In this document: positions 1 through 5,121 of the stretch, one piece after another
Layout: each line of letters begins with the position of its first letter
Position numbering within the stretch: position 1 is the first letter of the stretch
The notes under the pieces: generated by a model
Databases searched by the model: none
What the model saw: the letters and a program-made list of their open reading frames with translations, nothing else
Told to the model about the DNA's origin: nothing
Translations under genes and position numbers: made by a program
Source: JAGXQV01 sp041674485
GTDB lineage: Bacteria; Pseudomonadota; Gammaproteobacteria; Burkholderiales; Sulfuricellaceae
Reading direction: 5' to 3'
Assembly: GCA_041674485.1 (NCBI GenBank)
Contig: JBAYVP010000172.1
Span: forward strand, 1-10,464
DNA: 10,464 bases

Positions 1-1
1 C

Positions 2-331
2 GCGGGATGCGATGCAAGGCGCAAATTGCGCCGTGTGGCATTACCACACAAGCAATTTGCAACGCAGCAGCGCGCCCGCGAGACGATGGATAAATGCGCA
101 AATTGTGACCGCGCAAAGTATATAAAACCCATAGACGGCACACTCCGCGAATTTCGGATTGATTGGGGTCCGGGGATACGAATTTACCTGGTTCAAGACG
201 GCGATAAATTGATTGTGCTGCTTGGGGGCGGCACGAAAAACAGCCAAAAAGCCGACATCAAACGCGCCGGAGAATTGCGGGATGAATACTTTGCCCGCAA
301 GTCCGGCGTAATGAAAGATAAAAAAGGATAA
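2..331 (+). CDS. RelE/HigB-like toxin of a type II toxin-antitoxin pair, 5' end not certain
   Basis: The C-terminal two thirds fit the RelE/ParE-superfamily 'addiction module killer protein' group: a REFRIDWGPG core followed by IRIYLVQDGD, LIVLLGGGTK and a basic QKADIKRA stretch. Proteins of this family are ribosome-linked mRNA interferases or related toxins blocked by the partner antitoxin. The frame is open to the window edge, so the true start may lie upstream; a TTG at position 26 would give 101 residues, near the usual family length. The N-terminal part is unlike the family and coincides with a perfect hairpin at 21-60, so the start could have been altered by a repeat. The antitoxin gene follows after 3 bases, in the toxin-first order typical of HigBA. 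Family assignment is firm; completeness and activity are unknown. Confidence 0.75.
   Translation, partial: AGCDARRKLRRVALPHKQFATQQRARETMDKCANCDRAKYIKPIDGTLREFRIDWGPGIRIYLVQDGDKLIVLLGGGTKNSQKADIKRAGELRDEYFARKSGVMKDKKG
21..60. repeat. Nested palindrome at the 5' end of the toxin gene
   Basis: GCAAATTGC (21-29) pairs perfectly with GCAATTTGC (52-60), and inside it GTGTGG (33-38) pairs with CCACAC (44-49) around a CATTA loop. The left arm is also part of a second palindrome, GGCGCAA-A-TTGCGCC (18-32). It may be a small mobile repeat, or an operator or mRNA hairpin for the toxin-antitoxin pair; the sequence does not decide. Confidence 0.6.
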
Positions 332-334
332 AAC

Positions 335-661
335 ATGAAACGCCTCACCGTGGATTCCAGTGAAACGATACAAACCCGGATCAAGGCTGAGCCGGCATTT
401 GCCGAGGCTTTGCTAAGGGAGGCAACGGATATGTTCCTCAATGGCGAAGCCGAAGCCGCCCGCTTGCTACTGCGCGATGTTGTCAACGCAACTGTGGGAT
501 TCGAACAAATTGCCGTAGCGACCAACCGCCCGAGCAAAAGCGTACACCGCATGCTTTCCGCGCGCGGAAATCCGACAATGGAAAGCTTGTCAGCCGTCTT
601 CTCGGCAATCCGGAAAACCCTCGGCATCACCTTTGAAACGCATACCGTGCGCCACGCTTGA
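335..661 (+). CDS. HTH antitoxin, HigA-like 'addiction module antidote' family
   Basis: This 108-residue protein has the layout of DNA-binding antitoxins that pair with RelE/HigB-like toxins. It has an N-terminal helical part (about 11-50) rich in Ala and Glu, then a Cro/C1-type helix-turn-helix region around 54-100 containing FEQIAVATNRPSKSVHRML and the very typical ARGNPTMESLSAVFSAIRKTLG. It should neutralise the upstream toxin and repress the shared promoter. The ATG lies 3 bases after the toxin stop, with AAAGG about 7 bases upstream as ribosome binding site, so the two genes are one operon. The operon promoter lies at or beyond the left edge. No terminator is obvious, but an imperfect palindrome begins 18 bases after the stop. 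Confidence 0.88.
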   Translation: MKRLTVDSSETIQTRIKAEPAFAEALLREATDMFLNGEAEAARLLLRDVVNATVGFEQIAVATNRPSKSVHRMLSARGNPTMESLSAVFSAIRKTLGITFETHTVRHA

Positions 662-678
662 AAATTGTTGAACAGTAT

Positions 679-750
679 GGGATCAGGCCTTACGTTTTGC
701 ATTTGAAATCTATTTCGATTACGCCTGTGTAAAGCGTAATGCCTGGCCCC
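679..750. repeat. Imperfect inverted repeat after the toxin-antitoxin pair
   Basis: The 22-base arm at 679-700 (starts GGGATCAGGCC) matches the reverse complement of 729-750 (starts GGGGCCAGGCA) at 17 of 22 positions, with about 28 AT-rich bases between. Arms of this GGGxCAGGCxTTACG type resemble REP-like palindromes found near RAYT transposases; that link is from memory and unproven here. It could also slow or end transcription from the antitoxin gene. Confidence 0.5.
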
Positions 751-778
751 ACGCTTGTGTTATTCGCTGGCTGATGTT

Positions 779-891
779 GCCCGGATGGAGCTTGCGGAAT
801 CCGGTAGCGCCCGGTAGGGAGCACGGCGGCGGTATTCCCGGCCATCTATTTCGCCTTTCGGCGACCCGGATTCCGCAAGCTCCATCCGGGC
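779..891. repeat. Intergenic palindromic repeat, 26-bp perfect arms
   Basis: Positions 779-804 (starts GCCCGGATGGAGC) are the exact reverse complement of 866-891. The GCCCGGATGGAGC..GGAATCCGG arm is a common dispersed intergenic repeat of environmental proteobacteria (established knowledge, recalled). A smaller hairpin, CGCCTTTCGGCG (852-863), lies inside. No coding content was seen between the arms. Confidence 0.75.
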
Positions 892-926
892 TACGCTGGC
901 TTGCGACAGGCAAGGATTCATCCTAG

Positions 927-1085
927 GAGCCTGTCGGACTTAAAGGAATCGGCTGCAAAATGACCTGGTCGGTGCCTATTTCCCCGCTTTTCAAGCCAAT
1001 ATGAATAACTATTGGCTTGAAAAGCGGGAAAATCTGCCCTCGACCAGCTCATTTTTCGCTTCGACTCTTTAAGTCCGACAGGCTC
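927..1085. mobile_element. 159-bp near-palindromic MITE-like element flanked by CTAG
   Basis: The two ends are perfect inverted repeats (GAGCCTGTCGGACTTAAA at 927-944 and its complement at 1068-1085). Similarity between the arms continues, with mismatches, almost to the centre, where 983-1001 and 1010-1028 again pair perfectly around an 8-base loop. The element is bounded by CTAG on both sides (923-926 and 1086-1089), which fits a 4-bp target-site duplication. There is no open reading frame of note, so it is a non-autonomous element. Insertion into CTAG with 4-bp duplication is known for IS5-group and some other IS families; the parent transposase is not identified. As RNA it would form one very long hairpin and would probably block read-through. 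Confidence 0.75.
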
Positions 1086-1105
1086 CTAGAAGGCTCAGTT
1101 GACCG
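1086..1105 (+). repeat. Orphan terminal repeat of the second CTAG element type
   Basis: CTAG followed by AAGGCTCAGTTGACCG matches both ends of the element at 3072-3362 (left AAAGCTCAGTTGAACG, right complement AAAGCTCAGTTGACCG) with one or two differences. It directly abuts the 159-bp element and shares its CTAG. No inverted partner lies nearby, so it is either a remnant or the left end of something larger. Confidence 0.6.
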
Positions 1106-1147
1106 TTTGCCATGAGTCGGGAAGGGCATTTGTTTTCTCCATGGAAG

Positions 1148-1456
1148 TCAATAATCTATCTCGACCCTGCATACGCGAATTCGCGACTCGCCGTACCACA
1201 CCGCCTCCATTGCCTGCACTTTCCGGTGCTCCGGGTGTTCCTTCCAGGCTTTGATGGCCTCCAGCGATTCCCAGTAGGATACGGAAATGCCGATCTCCTG
1301 ACGCGCCGCCTCGTAACCGATGAATCCCGGCTGCTGACGGGCGAGTTCAAGGACGCGTTTGGCGGCTTCGGCGTAGCCGTTGTCGCCGTCAGTCCTGACG
1401 GAAGTGAAAATGACCGCGTAATACGGCGGCTCCGGTGTGTCGGCTATCTTGCTCAT
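1148..1456 (-). CDS. Antibiotic biosynthesis monooxygenase (ABM)-domain protein
   Basis: The 102-residue protein is a single dimeric alpha-beta barrel domain of the ABM family. Recognisable parts are the first strand YYAVIFTSVRT (12-22), the helix AEAAKRVLELARQQPGFIGYEAAR, and the ISVSYWESLEAIKAWKEHPEHR segment that is almost diagnostic of the family. Members range from true monooxygenases and heme-degrading enzymes to proteins of unknown role; no substrate can be named. The ATG at 1456 has AAGGA about 6 bases upstream. It lies 30 bases after the thioesterase gene on the same strand, so the two are probably one transcript running away from the LysR gene. No palindromic terminator was seen after its stop, but the CTAG element at 927-1085 lies downstream. 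Confidence 0.85.
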   Translation of the reverse strand: MSKIADTPEPPYYAVIFTSVRTDGDNGYAEAAKRVLELARQQPGFIGYEAARQEIGISVSYWESLEAIKAWKEHPEHRKVQAMEAVWYGESRIRVCRVEIDY

Positions 1457-1486
1457 GGGAATTCCTTTTTTGTACGGATGGATCGT

Positions 1487-1963
1487 TCAGCGCCCCTTTG
1501 CGGCATCCCCGCGCAGCGTCATCACCGTGCTCATCGCCAGTGCCACCGTTTTCCCGTCGTCACGGGTGATTTCGCATTGGTAGTGGGTGACCGTCCGCCC
1601 ATGTTGAATTTGTTTGGCCGTCGCCGTCAAGACGGACTTCCACACGGGACGGAAGAAACTAACCTTGAGATCGATGCTGGTGAACGTTTCCCCTTCCGCG
1701 ATAACCGTCGAATGCGCAGTTCCGATGGCGGCATCGGCCAATTCGCAGAGCATGCCGCCATGTACGGTGCCTTGCTGATTGCCGTGCATTTCGGCGTCAG
1801 CATCCAGTTCCAGTTTGGCATAGCCCGCGTCGATTTCGGTGATTCGAAAGCCCAGGAATTCCGAAATGGCGGTCGGATAGCGCATTTCCGTGTGGGCATT
1901 GCCGGAAAGGCTGCCATCGAGTTGCCTGCGCAAAAATTCCAGGGTGGGTAGTTTTCCAGTCAT
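1487..1963 (-). CDS. PaaI-type hotdog-fold acyl-CoA thioesterase
   Basis: The 158-residue protein has the PaaI/YdiI-type thioesterase signature GTVHGGMLCELADAAIG (65-81), in which the HGG loop and the following acidic residues (Glu74, Asp77) shape the active site, then the paired strand TFTSIDLKVSFFRPV (93-107). It should hydrolyse a small acyl-CoA thioester in the cytoplasm; the substrate is unknown. The ATG at 1963 is preferred because GGAGG sits 4 bases before it. A GTG at 1987 would add 8 residues with no visible ribosome binding site. It is the first gene of a likely two-gene minus-strand operon with the ABM protein and is divergent from the LysR gene 112 bases away, suggesting LysR control. 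Confidence 0.87.
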   Translation of the reverse strand: MTGKLPTLEFLRRQLDGSLSGNAHTEMRYPTAISEFLGFRITEIDAGYAKLELDADAEMHGNQQGTVHGGMLCELADAAIGTAHSTVIAEGETFTSIDLKVSFFRPVWKSVLTATAKQIQHGRTVTHYQCEITRDDGKTVALAMSTVMTLRGDAAKGR

Positions 1964-2020
1964 ACGGCCTCCAATTGATTTTTTCACAAAAAGTGTTGCT
2001 GGCAGGCAATTTAGCGCAAA

Positions 2021-2059
2021 GCGGAATATAATAAAAATCGATTGTTTTTATTGTTCCGC
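2021..2059. promoter_or_regulatory. Dyad operator and -10 box in the thioesterase/LysR gap
   Basis: GCGGAA (2021-2026) and TTCCGC (2054-2059) frame AATAAAAA (2030-2037) and TTTTTATT (2045-2052), giving a nearly symmetrical 39-base dyad in the divergent promoter gap. A perfect TATAAT (2027-2032) lies inside it, placed to act as -10 box for the LysR gene; the -35 (about AGGCAA, 2004-2009) is weak. LysR-type regulators usually bind such dyads and repress themselves while activating the divergent gene. Binding is inferred, not shown. Confidence 0.5.
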
Positions 2060-2075
2060 ATAGGACTTTTCTATC

Positions 2076-2963
2076 TTGAAAATCCAGCATCTGCGTTTTC
2101 TGGTGGCCGTGATGGACTACGGTGGCGTAACCAAGGCCGCCGAGCGCCTGCACCTATCCCAGCCGTCGATCTCGACCGGCCTCAAGGCACTGGAGCAGGA
2201 ACTCGGCGGCGAGATATTCGACCGTTCCGGCCCGGCCAACCGTCCGCTGCGCCTTACCCCGGCTGGTCGGCGCTTTTACCGTGCCGCGCTGGATATTCTC
2301 CGGCAATGCGAAGCCGCGCACACGGATTTCCTCGGCGAATCCACGACGCGGCGCAGGGTGCGCCTGGGCATCCTCGATACCTTGCCGCAGGACGCGATCG
2401 CCGACGTATTGCGGATGTTGGGAGATCGCGAGCCGAACCTGCGGATCGACCTGTGGGAAGGCTCCGTGGAGCGGCTGGCCGGATGGCTCGCCCAGGAACG
2501 GGTGGACCTTGCCTGGACCAATGTCCACGACCTTGCCCCCAACGCACGGGTGCTGTGGCGCGAACCGCTGGTCGCCGTCGTCGCGCCCGCTCATCCCTTG
2601 GCTGGGATGAGCGCAGGTATTCCGATCCGGGAACTCGCGAAACAAGCCTTCGTGCATCGTTCGCGCTGCGAATTGGATGCCGTCGGACGGGCGCAGCTAC
2701 GGGCGGCGGGCGTGAAGTTGGAGGTGCGGGCACGGGTCGAGCGCGAAGACCTGGCATTTCGCCTGATTCGCGCCGGGAATGCCGTGACCCTGGCGCCGCA
2801 AAGCCTCGTCCCGGTCGACCTGGTCGCCGTGGCGGTAGCGGGTTTGAATGTCGAGCGCAGCATAGGACTGCAATGGCACGAAAGGCTGGATCAGGCACTG
2901 CTTTCGCTGGTGCTGGATGCCGTGCAGGACGCCACCCGGCCTAGCCCGGATTCAGTCCATTGA
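2076..2963 (+). CDS. LysR-family transcriptional regulator
   Basis: The 295-residue protein has a LysR-type winged helix-turn-helix at 1-60 (LRFLVAVMDYGGVTKAAERL, then HLSQPSISTGLKALEQELGG and IFDRSG) and the RPLRLTPAG segment after it. A linker helix follows to about 88, then a periplasmic-binding-protein-like effector domain from about 92 (RRRVRLGILDTLPQD) to the end. Length is normal. The start is a TTG with AGGA about 10 bases before it; it gives the standard family N-terminus and no in-frame ATG does better. The gene is divergent from the thioesterase/ABM pair, the usual arrangement for a LysR regulator and its target. The effector is unknown. The 3' flank (2964-3067) holds no clear terminator. 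Confidence 0.92.
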   Translation: MKIQHLRFLVAVMDYGGVTKAAERLHLSQPSISTGLKALEQELGGEIFDRSGPANRPLRLTPAGRRFYRAALDILRQCEAAHTDFLGESTTRRRVRLGILDTLPQDAIADVLRMLGDREPNLRIDLWEGSVERLAGWLAQERVDLAWTNVHDLAPNARVLWREPLVAVVAPAHPLAGMSAGIPIRELAKQAFVHRSRCELDAVGRAQLRAAGVKLEVRARVEREDLAFRLIRAGNAVTLAPQSLVPVDLVAVAVAGLNVERSIGLQWHERLDQALLSLVLDAVQDATRPSPDSVH

Positions 2964-3071
2964 AAACCGGTTATTTTTGGTCAAGTAAAGTATAATCAGA
3001 AAAATGGAAAGTTATTTCGCACCCGTTGCCTGGTTTTGTGCTTTTCGTGAAATACTGATTTTTTAACCTAG

Positions 3072-3362
3072 AAAGCTCAGTTGAACGGGCTGGAGTGTGC
3101 GGTTTTCCGGGTGCAGGGCATACCCGACAGCCTGACGGCTCTTGTGCCCAAGCCGTAGGCTGTCGGGTATGGGCACAAGAGGCGCAACGACGAAGAATGG
3201 TTGTTCCATTCTCTTCTCTTGTAGTTGCAACGCCGCCATGCGCCCGGAAAACCGTGCAATCCAGCCCGTAGCGCTCTCACCATACGGGGGAACGCAAAAT
3301 AGATGACAAAGTTTATTAGAACCACTATGTTACGCATCTTGGAAAGCGGTCAACTGAGCTTT
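3072..3362. mobile_element. 291-bp CTAG-flanked element with strong nested structure
   Basis: Terminal inverted repeats AAAGCTCAGTTGAACG (3072-3087) and CGGTCAACTGAGCTTT (3347-3362) differ at one base and are flanked by CTAG (3068-3071, 3363-3366). Inside, 3087-3114 pairs with 3240-3267 (24 of 28). Within that, CATACCCGACAGCCT (3119-3133) pairs perfectly with 3157-3171, and CTCTTGTGCCCA (3139-3150) pairs perfectly with 3170-3181, which crosses the former stem. AGAATGG (3194-3200) also pairs with CCATTCT (3206-3212). About 80 bases next to the right end (3268-3346) have no partner. An 86-codon minus-strand frame runs through the structures and has no RBS or domain support. It is a non-autonomous mobile element, or carries a structured RNA; parent unknown. 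Confidence 0.65.
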
Positions 3363-3399
3363 CTAGTCACTTATCGACCAAATCTTCACATTATTTGCG

Positions 3400-3431
3400 A
3401 AGAATGTGTCGTAGATCAAGCACTGGCGCGG
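3400..3431 (-). promoter_or_regulatory. Conserved 32-base motif with possible FNR-type box, nirJ leader
   Basis: Read on the minus strand, this stretch (starts CCGCGCCAGTGCTTGAT) is repeated at 10237-10268 with two differences. Its core, GTGTC-GTAG-ATCAA on the plus strand (3406-3419), has one perfect and one poor half-site of the Crp/FNR pattern TTGAT-N4-ATCAA. It lies about 225 bases before nirJ, far for a direct activator site, but a 105-base repeat sits between, so the distance may have been stretched by insertion. Function is inference. Confidence 0.4.
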
Positions 3432-3453
3432 CTCTCCGGGTGATTCTTTTTTG

Positions 3454-3558
3454 CCGCAGAGACGCCGAGGCGCGGAGAAATACAACGGAGGGTGAACCGT
3501 GCCATTACCCTACAAAATCTCTGCGTCTCTGCGTCTCTGCGTCTCTGCGTCTCTGCGG
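3454..3558. repeat. Intergenic repeat with CCGCAGAGACGC arms, nirJ leader
   Basis: CCGCAGAGACGC (3454-3465) is the exact complement of GCGTCTCTGCGG (3547-3558). This 'cgcagagacgc / gcgtctctgcgg' repeat is a familiar dispersed intergenic element in environmental bacteria. Here its right arm is expanded into tandem units (3518-3557). It lies 85 bases upstream of nirJ and would be transcribed in its leader if the promoter is upstream. Confidence 0.65.
3518..3557 (+). repeat. Five perfect tandem copies of TCTCTGCG
   Basis: The 8-base unit TCTCTGCG is repeated five times without error (3518-3557). Each copy can pair with the single CGCAGAGA of the left arm at 3455-3462, so several alternative hairpins are possible. 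Such perfect short tandem repeats can change copy number by slippage. Confidence 0.85.
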
Positions 3559-3642
3559 TAAATGTTTTTGGTTCCGGCTCGTCCGGTTTAGGTTTAACCC
3601 AATCGGCAAGACACTTCTCAGTTTTTTTAAAACAAACAACAC

Positions 3643-4800
3643 ATGTTCCGAATTTCCCAATTCATGCAGGAAATCGCCGCGCCCACACCGCTAGTCGCCA
3701 AGCGTTCGCCGCCGGGGCCGGTGGTGATCTGGAACCTGATTCGGCGCTGCAACCTCACTTGCAAGCATTGCTACTCGATTTCCGCAGACAAGGATTTTCC
3801 CGGCGAGTTGAGCACGGCGGAGGTTTTCCAGGTCATGGACGATCTCAAGCGCTTTCGCGTACCGGTGTTGATCCTCTCCGGCGGTGAGCCGTTGTTGCGC
3901 CCGGACATCTTTGCGATTGCCGCGCGCGCCAGGCAGCAAGGCTTTTACACCGCGTTGTCGAGCAACGGCACGCTGATCGACGAACGCAACATCGAACGTA
4001 TCGCCGAGATCGGCTTCGACTATGTCGGTGTCAGCCTGGACGGGATGCGTGCGACGCACGACCGGTTCCGCCGCATGACGGGGGCGTTCGATGCGTCCAT
4101 GAAGGGCATACGCCTGTGCAAGGCGCACGGCATCAAGGTCGGCATCCGCTTTACGCTGACCCAGGATAATTTCCAGGATTTGCCTGGGCTGCTGCAATTG
4201 CTGGAAATTGAGGAGATAGACAAATTTTATCTGTCCCACCTCAACTACGCCGGACGCGGCAACAAGAACCGCGAAGACGACGCGTTCCACCAGACCACGC
4301 GTAAAGCAATGGACTTGCTGTTCGACACCTGCCAACGCGACCGGCAACAAGGCCGGCACAAGGAATTCGTCACCGGCAACAACGATGCCGACGGCGTCTA
4401 CCTGCTGCTATGGGTGCAGCGCCGTTTCCCGCATCTGGCGCCCCACATCCGCGCCAAGCTGGAGCAATGGGGCGGTAATGCGTCGGGAGTAAATGTCGCC
4501 AACATCGACAATCTCGGCAACGTCCATCCCGACACCATGTGGTGGAACCACAACCTGGGCAATGTGCGCGACCGGCTATTTTCCGAGATTTGGCAGGACA
4601 CCACCGACCCCATCATGGCCGGACTGAAAGCCCAGCCGCGCAAGGTAGGCGGGCGTTGCGGCGCGTGTGAGCACTTCGCCATCTGCGGCGGCAACACCAG
4701 GGTGCGGGCGTGGCAGACGACAGGCGACCCCTGGGCGGAAGACCCGGCCTGCTATTTGACGGACGAGGAGGTGCTGGGGGTGCTAGCCCCTAGCCTCTAG
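3643..4800 (+). CDS. nirJ: Heme d1 biosynthesis radical SAM protein NirJ
   Basis: NirJ acts in the cytoplasm on 12,18-didecarboxysiroheme, removing the propionate side chains during heme d1 synthesis. The 385-residue protein has the radical SAM cluster motif C36-NLT-C40-KH-C43 after the typical GPVVIWNLIRRCN lead-in. It also has the LSGGEPLLRPD motif (78-88) for SAM binding and SLDG (131-134). A C-terminal SPASM-like segment carries Cys339, Cys342, Cys348 and Cys370 (CGACEHFAICGGNTR), as expected for a second iron-sulfur cluster. Length is normal. The ATG is chosen because MFRISQ matches the family start; no Shine-Dalgarno is visible, which is odd, and an ATG at 3664 is no better. Neighbours are a VapBC-like pair and nirN, both downstream on the same strand. 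AhbC/AhbD and PqqE relatives share the fold, but the whole pattern favours NirJ. Confidence 0.92.
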   Translation: MFRISQFMQEIAAPTPLVAKRSPPGPVVIWNLIRRCNLTCKHCYSISADKDFPGELSTAEVFQVMDDLKRFRVPVLILSGGEPLLRPDIFAIAARARQQGFYTALSSNGTLIDERNIERIAEIGFDYVGVSLDGMRATHDRFRRMTGAFDASMKGIRLCKAHGIKVGIRFTLTQDNFQDLPGLLQLLEIEEIDKFYLSHLNYAGRGNKNREDDAFHQTTRKAMDLLFDTCQRDRQQGRHKEFVTGNNDADGVYLLLWVQRRFPHLAPHIRAKLEQWGGNASGVNVANIDNLGNVHPDTMWWNHNLGNVRDRLFSEIWQDTTDPIMAGLKAQPRKVGGRCGACEHFAICGGNTRVRAWQTTGDPWAEDPACYLTDEEVLGVLAPSL

Positions 4801-4806
4801 CCCCTA
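4783..4806 (+). repeat. Short 7-bp tandem repeat over the nirJ stop codon
   Basis: CTAGCCC, CTAGCCT and CTAGCCC follow each other from 4783 to 4803, with CTA of a further unit after them. The nirJ stop codon (TAG, 4798-4800) is inside the run. Slippage here would change only the last residues of NirJ and the spacing to the next gene. Confidence 0.7.
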
Positions 4807-4853
4807 AAAAGATATACAATGCAAAAATCATGTTTATCCATCGAGGTGTCACC

Positions 4854-5114
4854 ATGCAGCTAACCGTTTCCCGATGGGGCAACAGCCTGGCCGTGCGCAT
4901 TCCTGCCGATGTTGTCCGTGCCTTGGCGCTTGAGGAAGGCGCCATGATTGATTGTTCGACGACGCAGAGCGGGACGCTCGAACTGGTTCCTGCCGGTAAA
5001 AAAGCGCGCGCCGAGTGGTTGCAAAGCCATTTTGCCGGCGTCAATGCACGCTTGGCGCGGCAAGCGATGACTACGCCGGCATCCCAATTGCTGCGCGAAG
5101 AAGAAAGATACTGA
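4854..5114 (+). CDS. vapB: AbrB/SpoVT-type antitoxin (VapB/MazE-like)
   Basis: The 86-residue protein opens with the swapped-hairpin AbrB-type DNA-binding domain: MQLTVSRWGNSLAVRIPADV, then VRALALEEGAMIDCS and GTLELVPA (1-45). The remaining C-terminal part is less conserved and should wrap the toxin's active site. It would bind VapC and repress its own promoter. The ATG at 4854 has GAGGTG 5 bases upstream and gives the standard family start; an in-frame ATG at 4830 adds 8 residues not typical of the family. The toxin gene follows after 7 bases. A possible -10 box TACAAT lies at 4815-4820, just after nirJ, so the pair may have its own promoter although it sits in a run of nir genes. Confidence 0.87.
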   Translation: MQLTVSRWGNSLAVRIPADVVRALALEEGAMIDCSTTQSGTLELVPAGKKARAEWLQSHFAGVNARLARQAMTTPASQLLREEERY

Positions 5115-5121
5115 AATCCCA

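Noticed and set aside
1112..1951. Long plus-strand frame (279 codons) opposite the ABM and thioesterase genes
   Set aside because: It is antisense to two well-recognised genes, has no domain that I recognise, and spans the gap between them.
2042..2944. Plus-strand frame of 300 codons overlapping the LysR gene
   Set aside because: It is an Arg/Gly/Ala-rich shadow in another frame of a clear LysR gene.
2964..2978. Terminator for the LysR gene (AACCGGTT followed by ATTTTT)
   Set aside because: The palindrome is only 8 bases with no loop, too short for an intrinsic terminator.
3004..3066. 20-codon frame after the LysR gene, 7 bases behind a TATAAT (2991-2996)
   Set aside because: There is no -35 box, no room for a ribosome binding site after the putative -10, and no similarity that I recognise.
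3180..3267. Template repeat of a diversity-generating retroelement
   Set aside because: The minus-strand translation contains a WNN-like stretch, but there is no reverse transcriptase, Avd-like gene or variable-repeat target in the window.
3077..3337. 86-codon minus-strand frame inside the 291-bp element
   Set aside because: It is encoded by the inverted repeats themselves, has no ribosome binding site, and resembles the spurious proteins often annotated in repeats.
3518..3557. CRISPR-like array
   Set aside because: The units are 8 bases and directly adjacent with no spacers.
3395..3887. Two overlapping plus-strand frames (99 and 131 codons) before nirJ
   Set aside because: Their repeated SLRLCVSA residues are just the TCTCTGCG repeat translated, and they run into nirJ in other frames.
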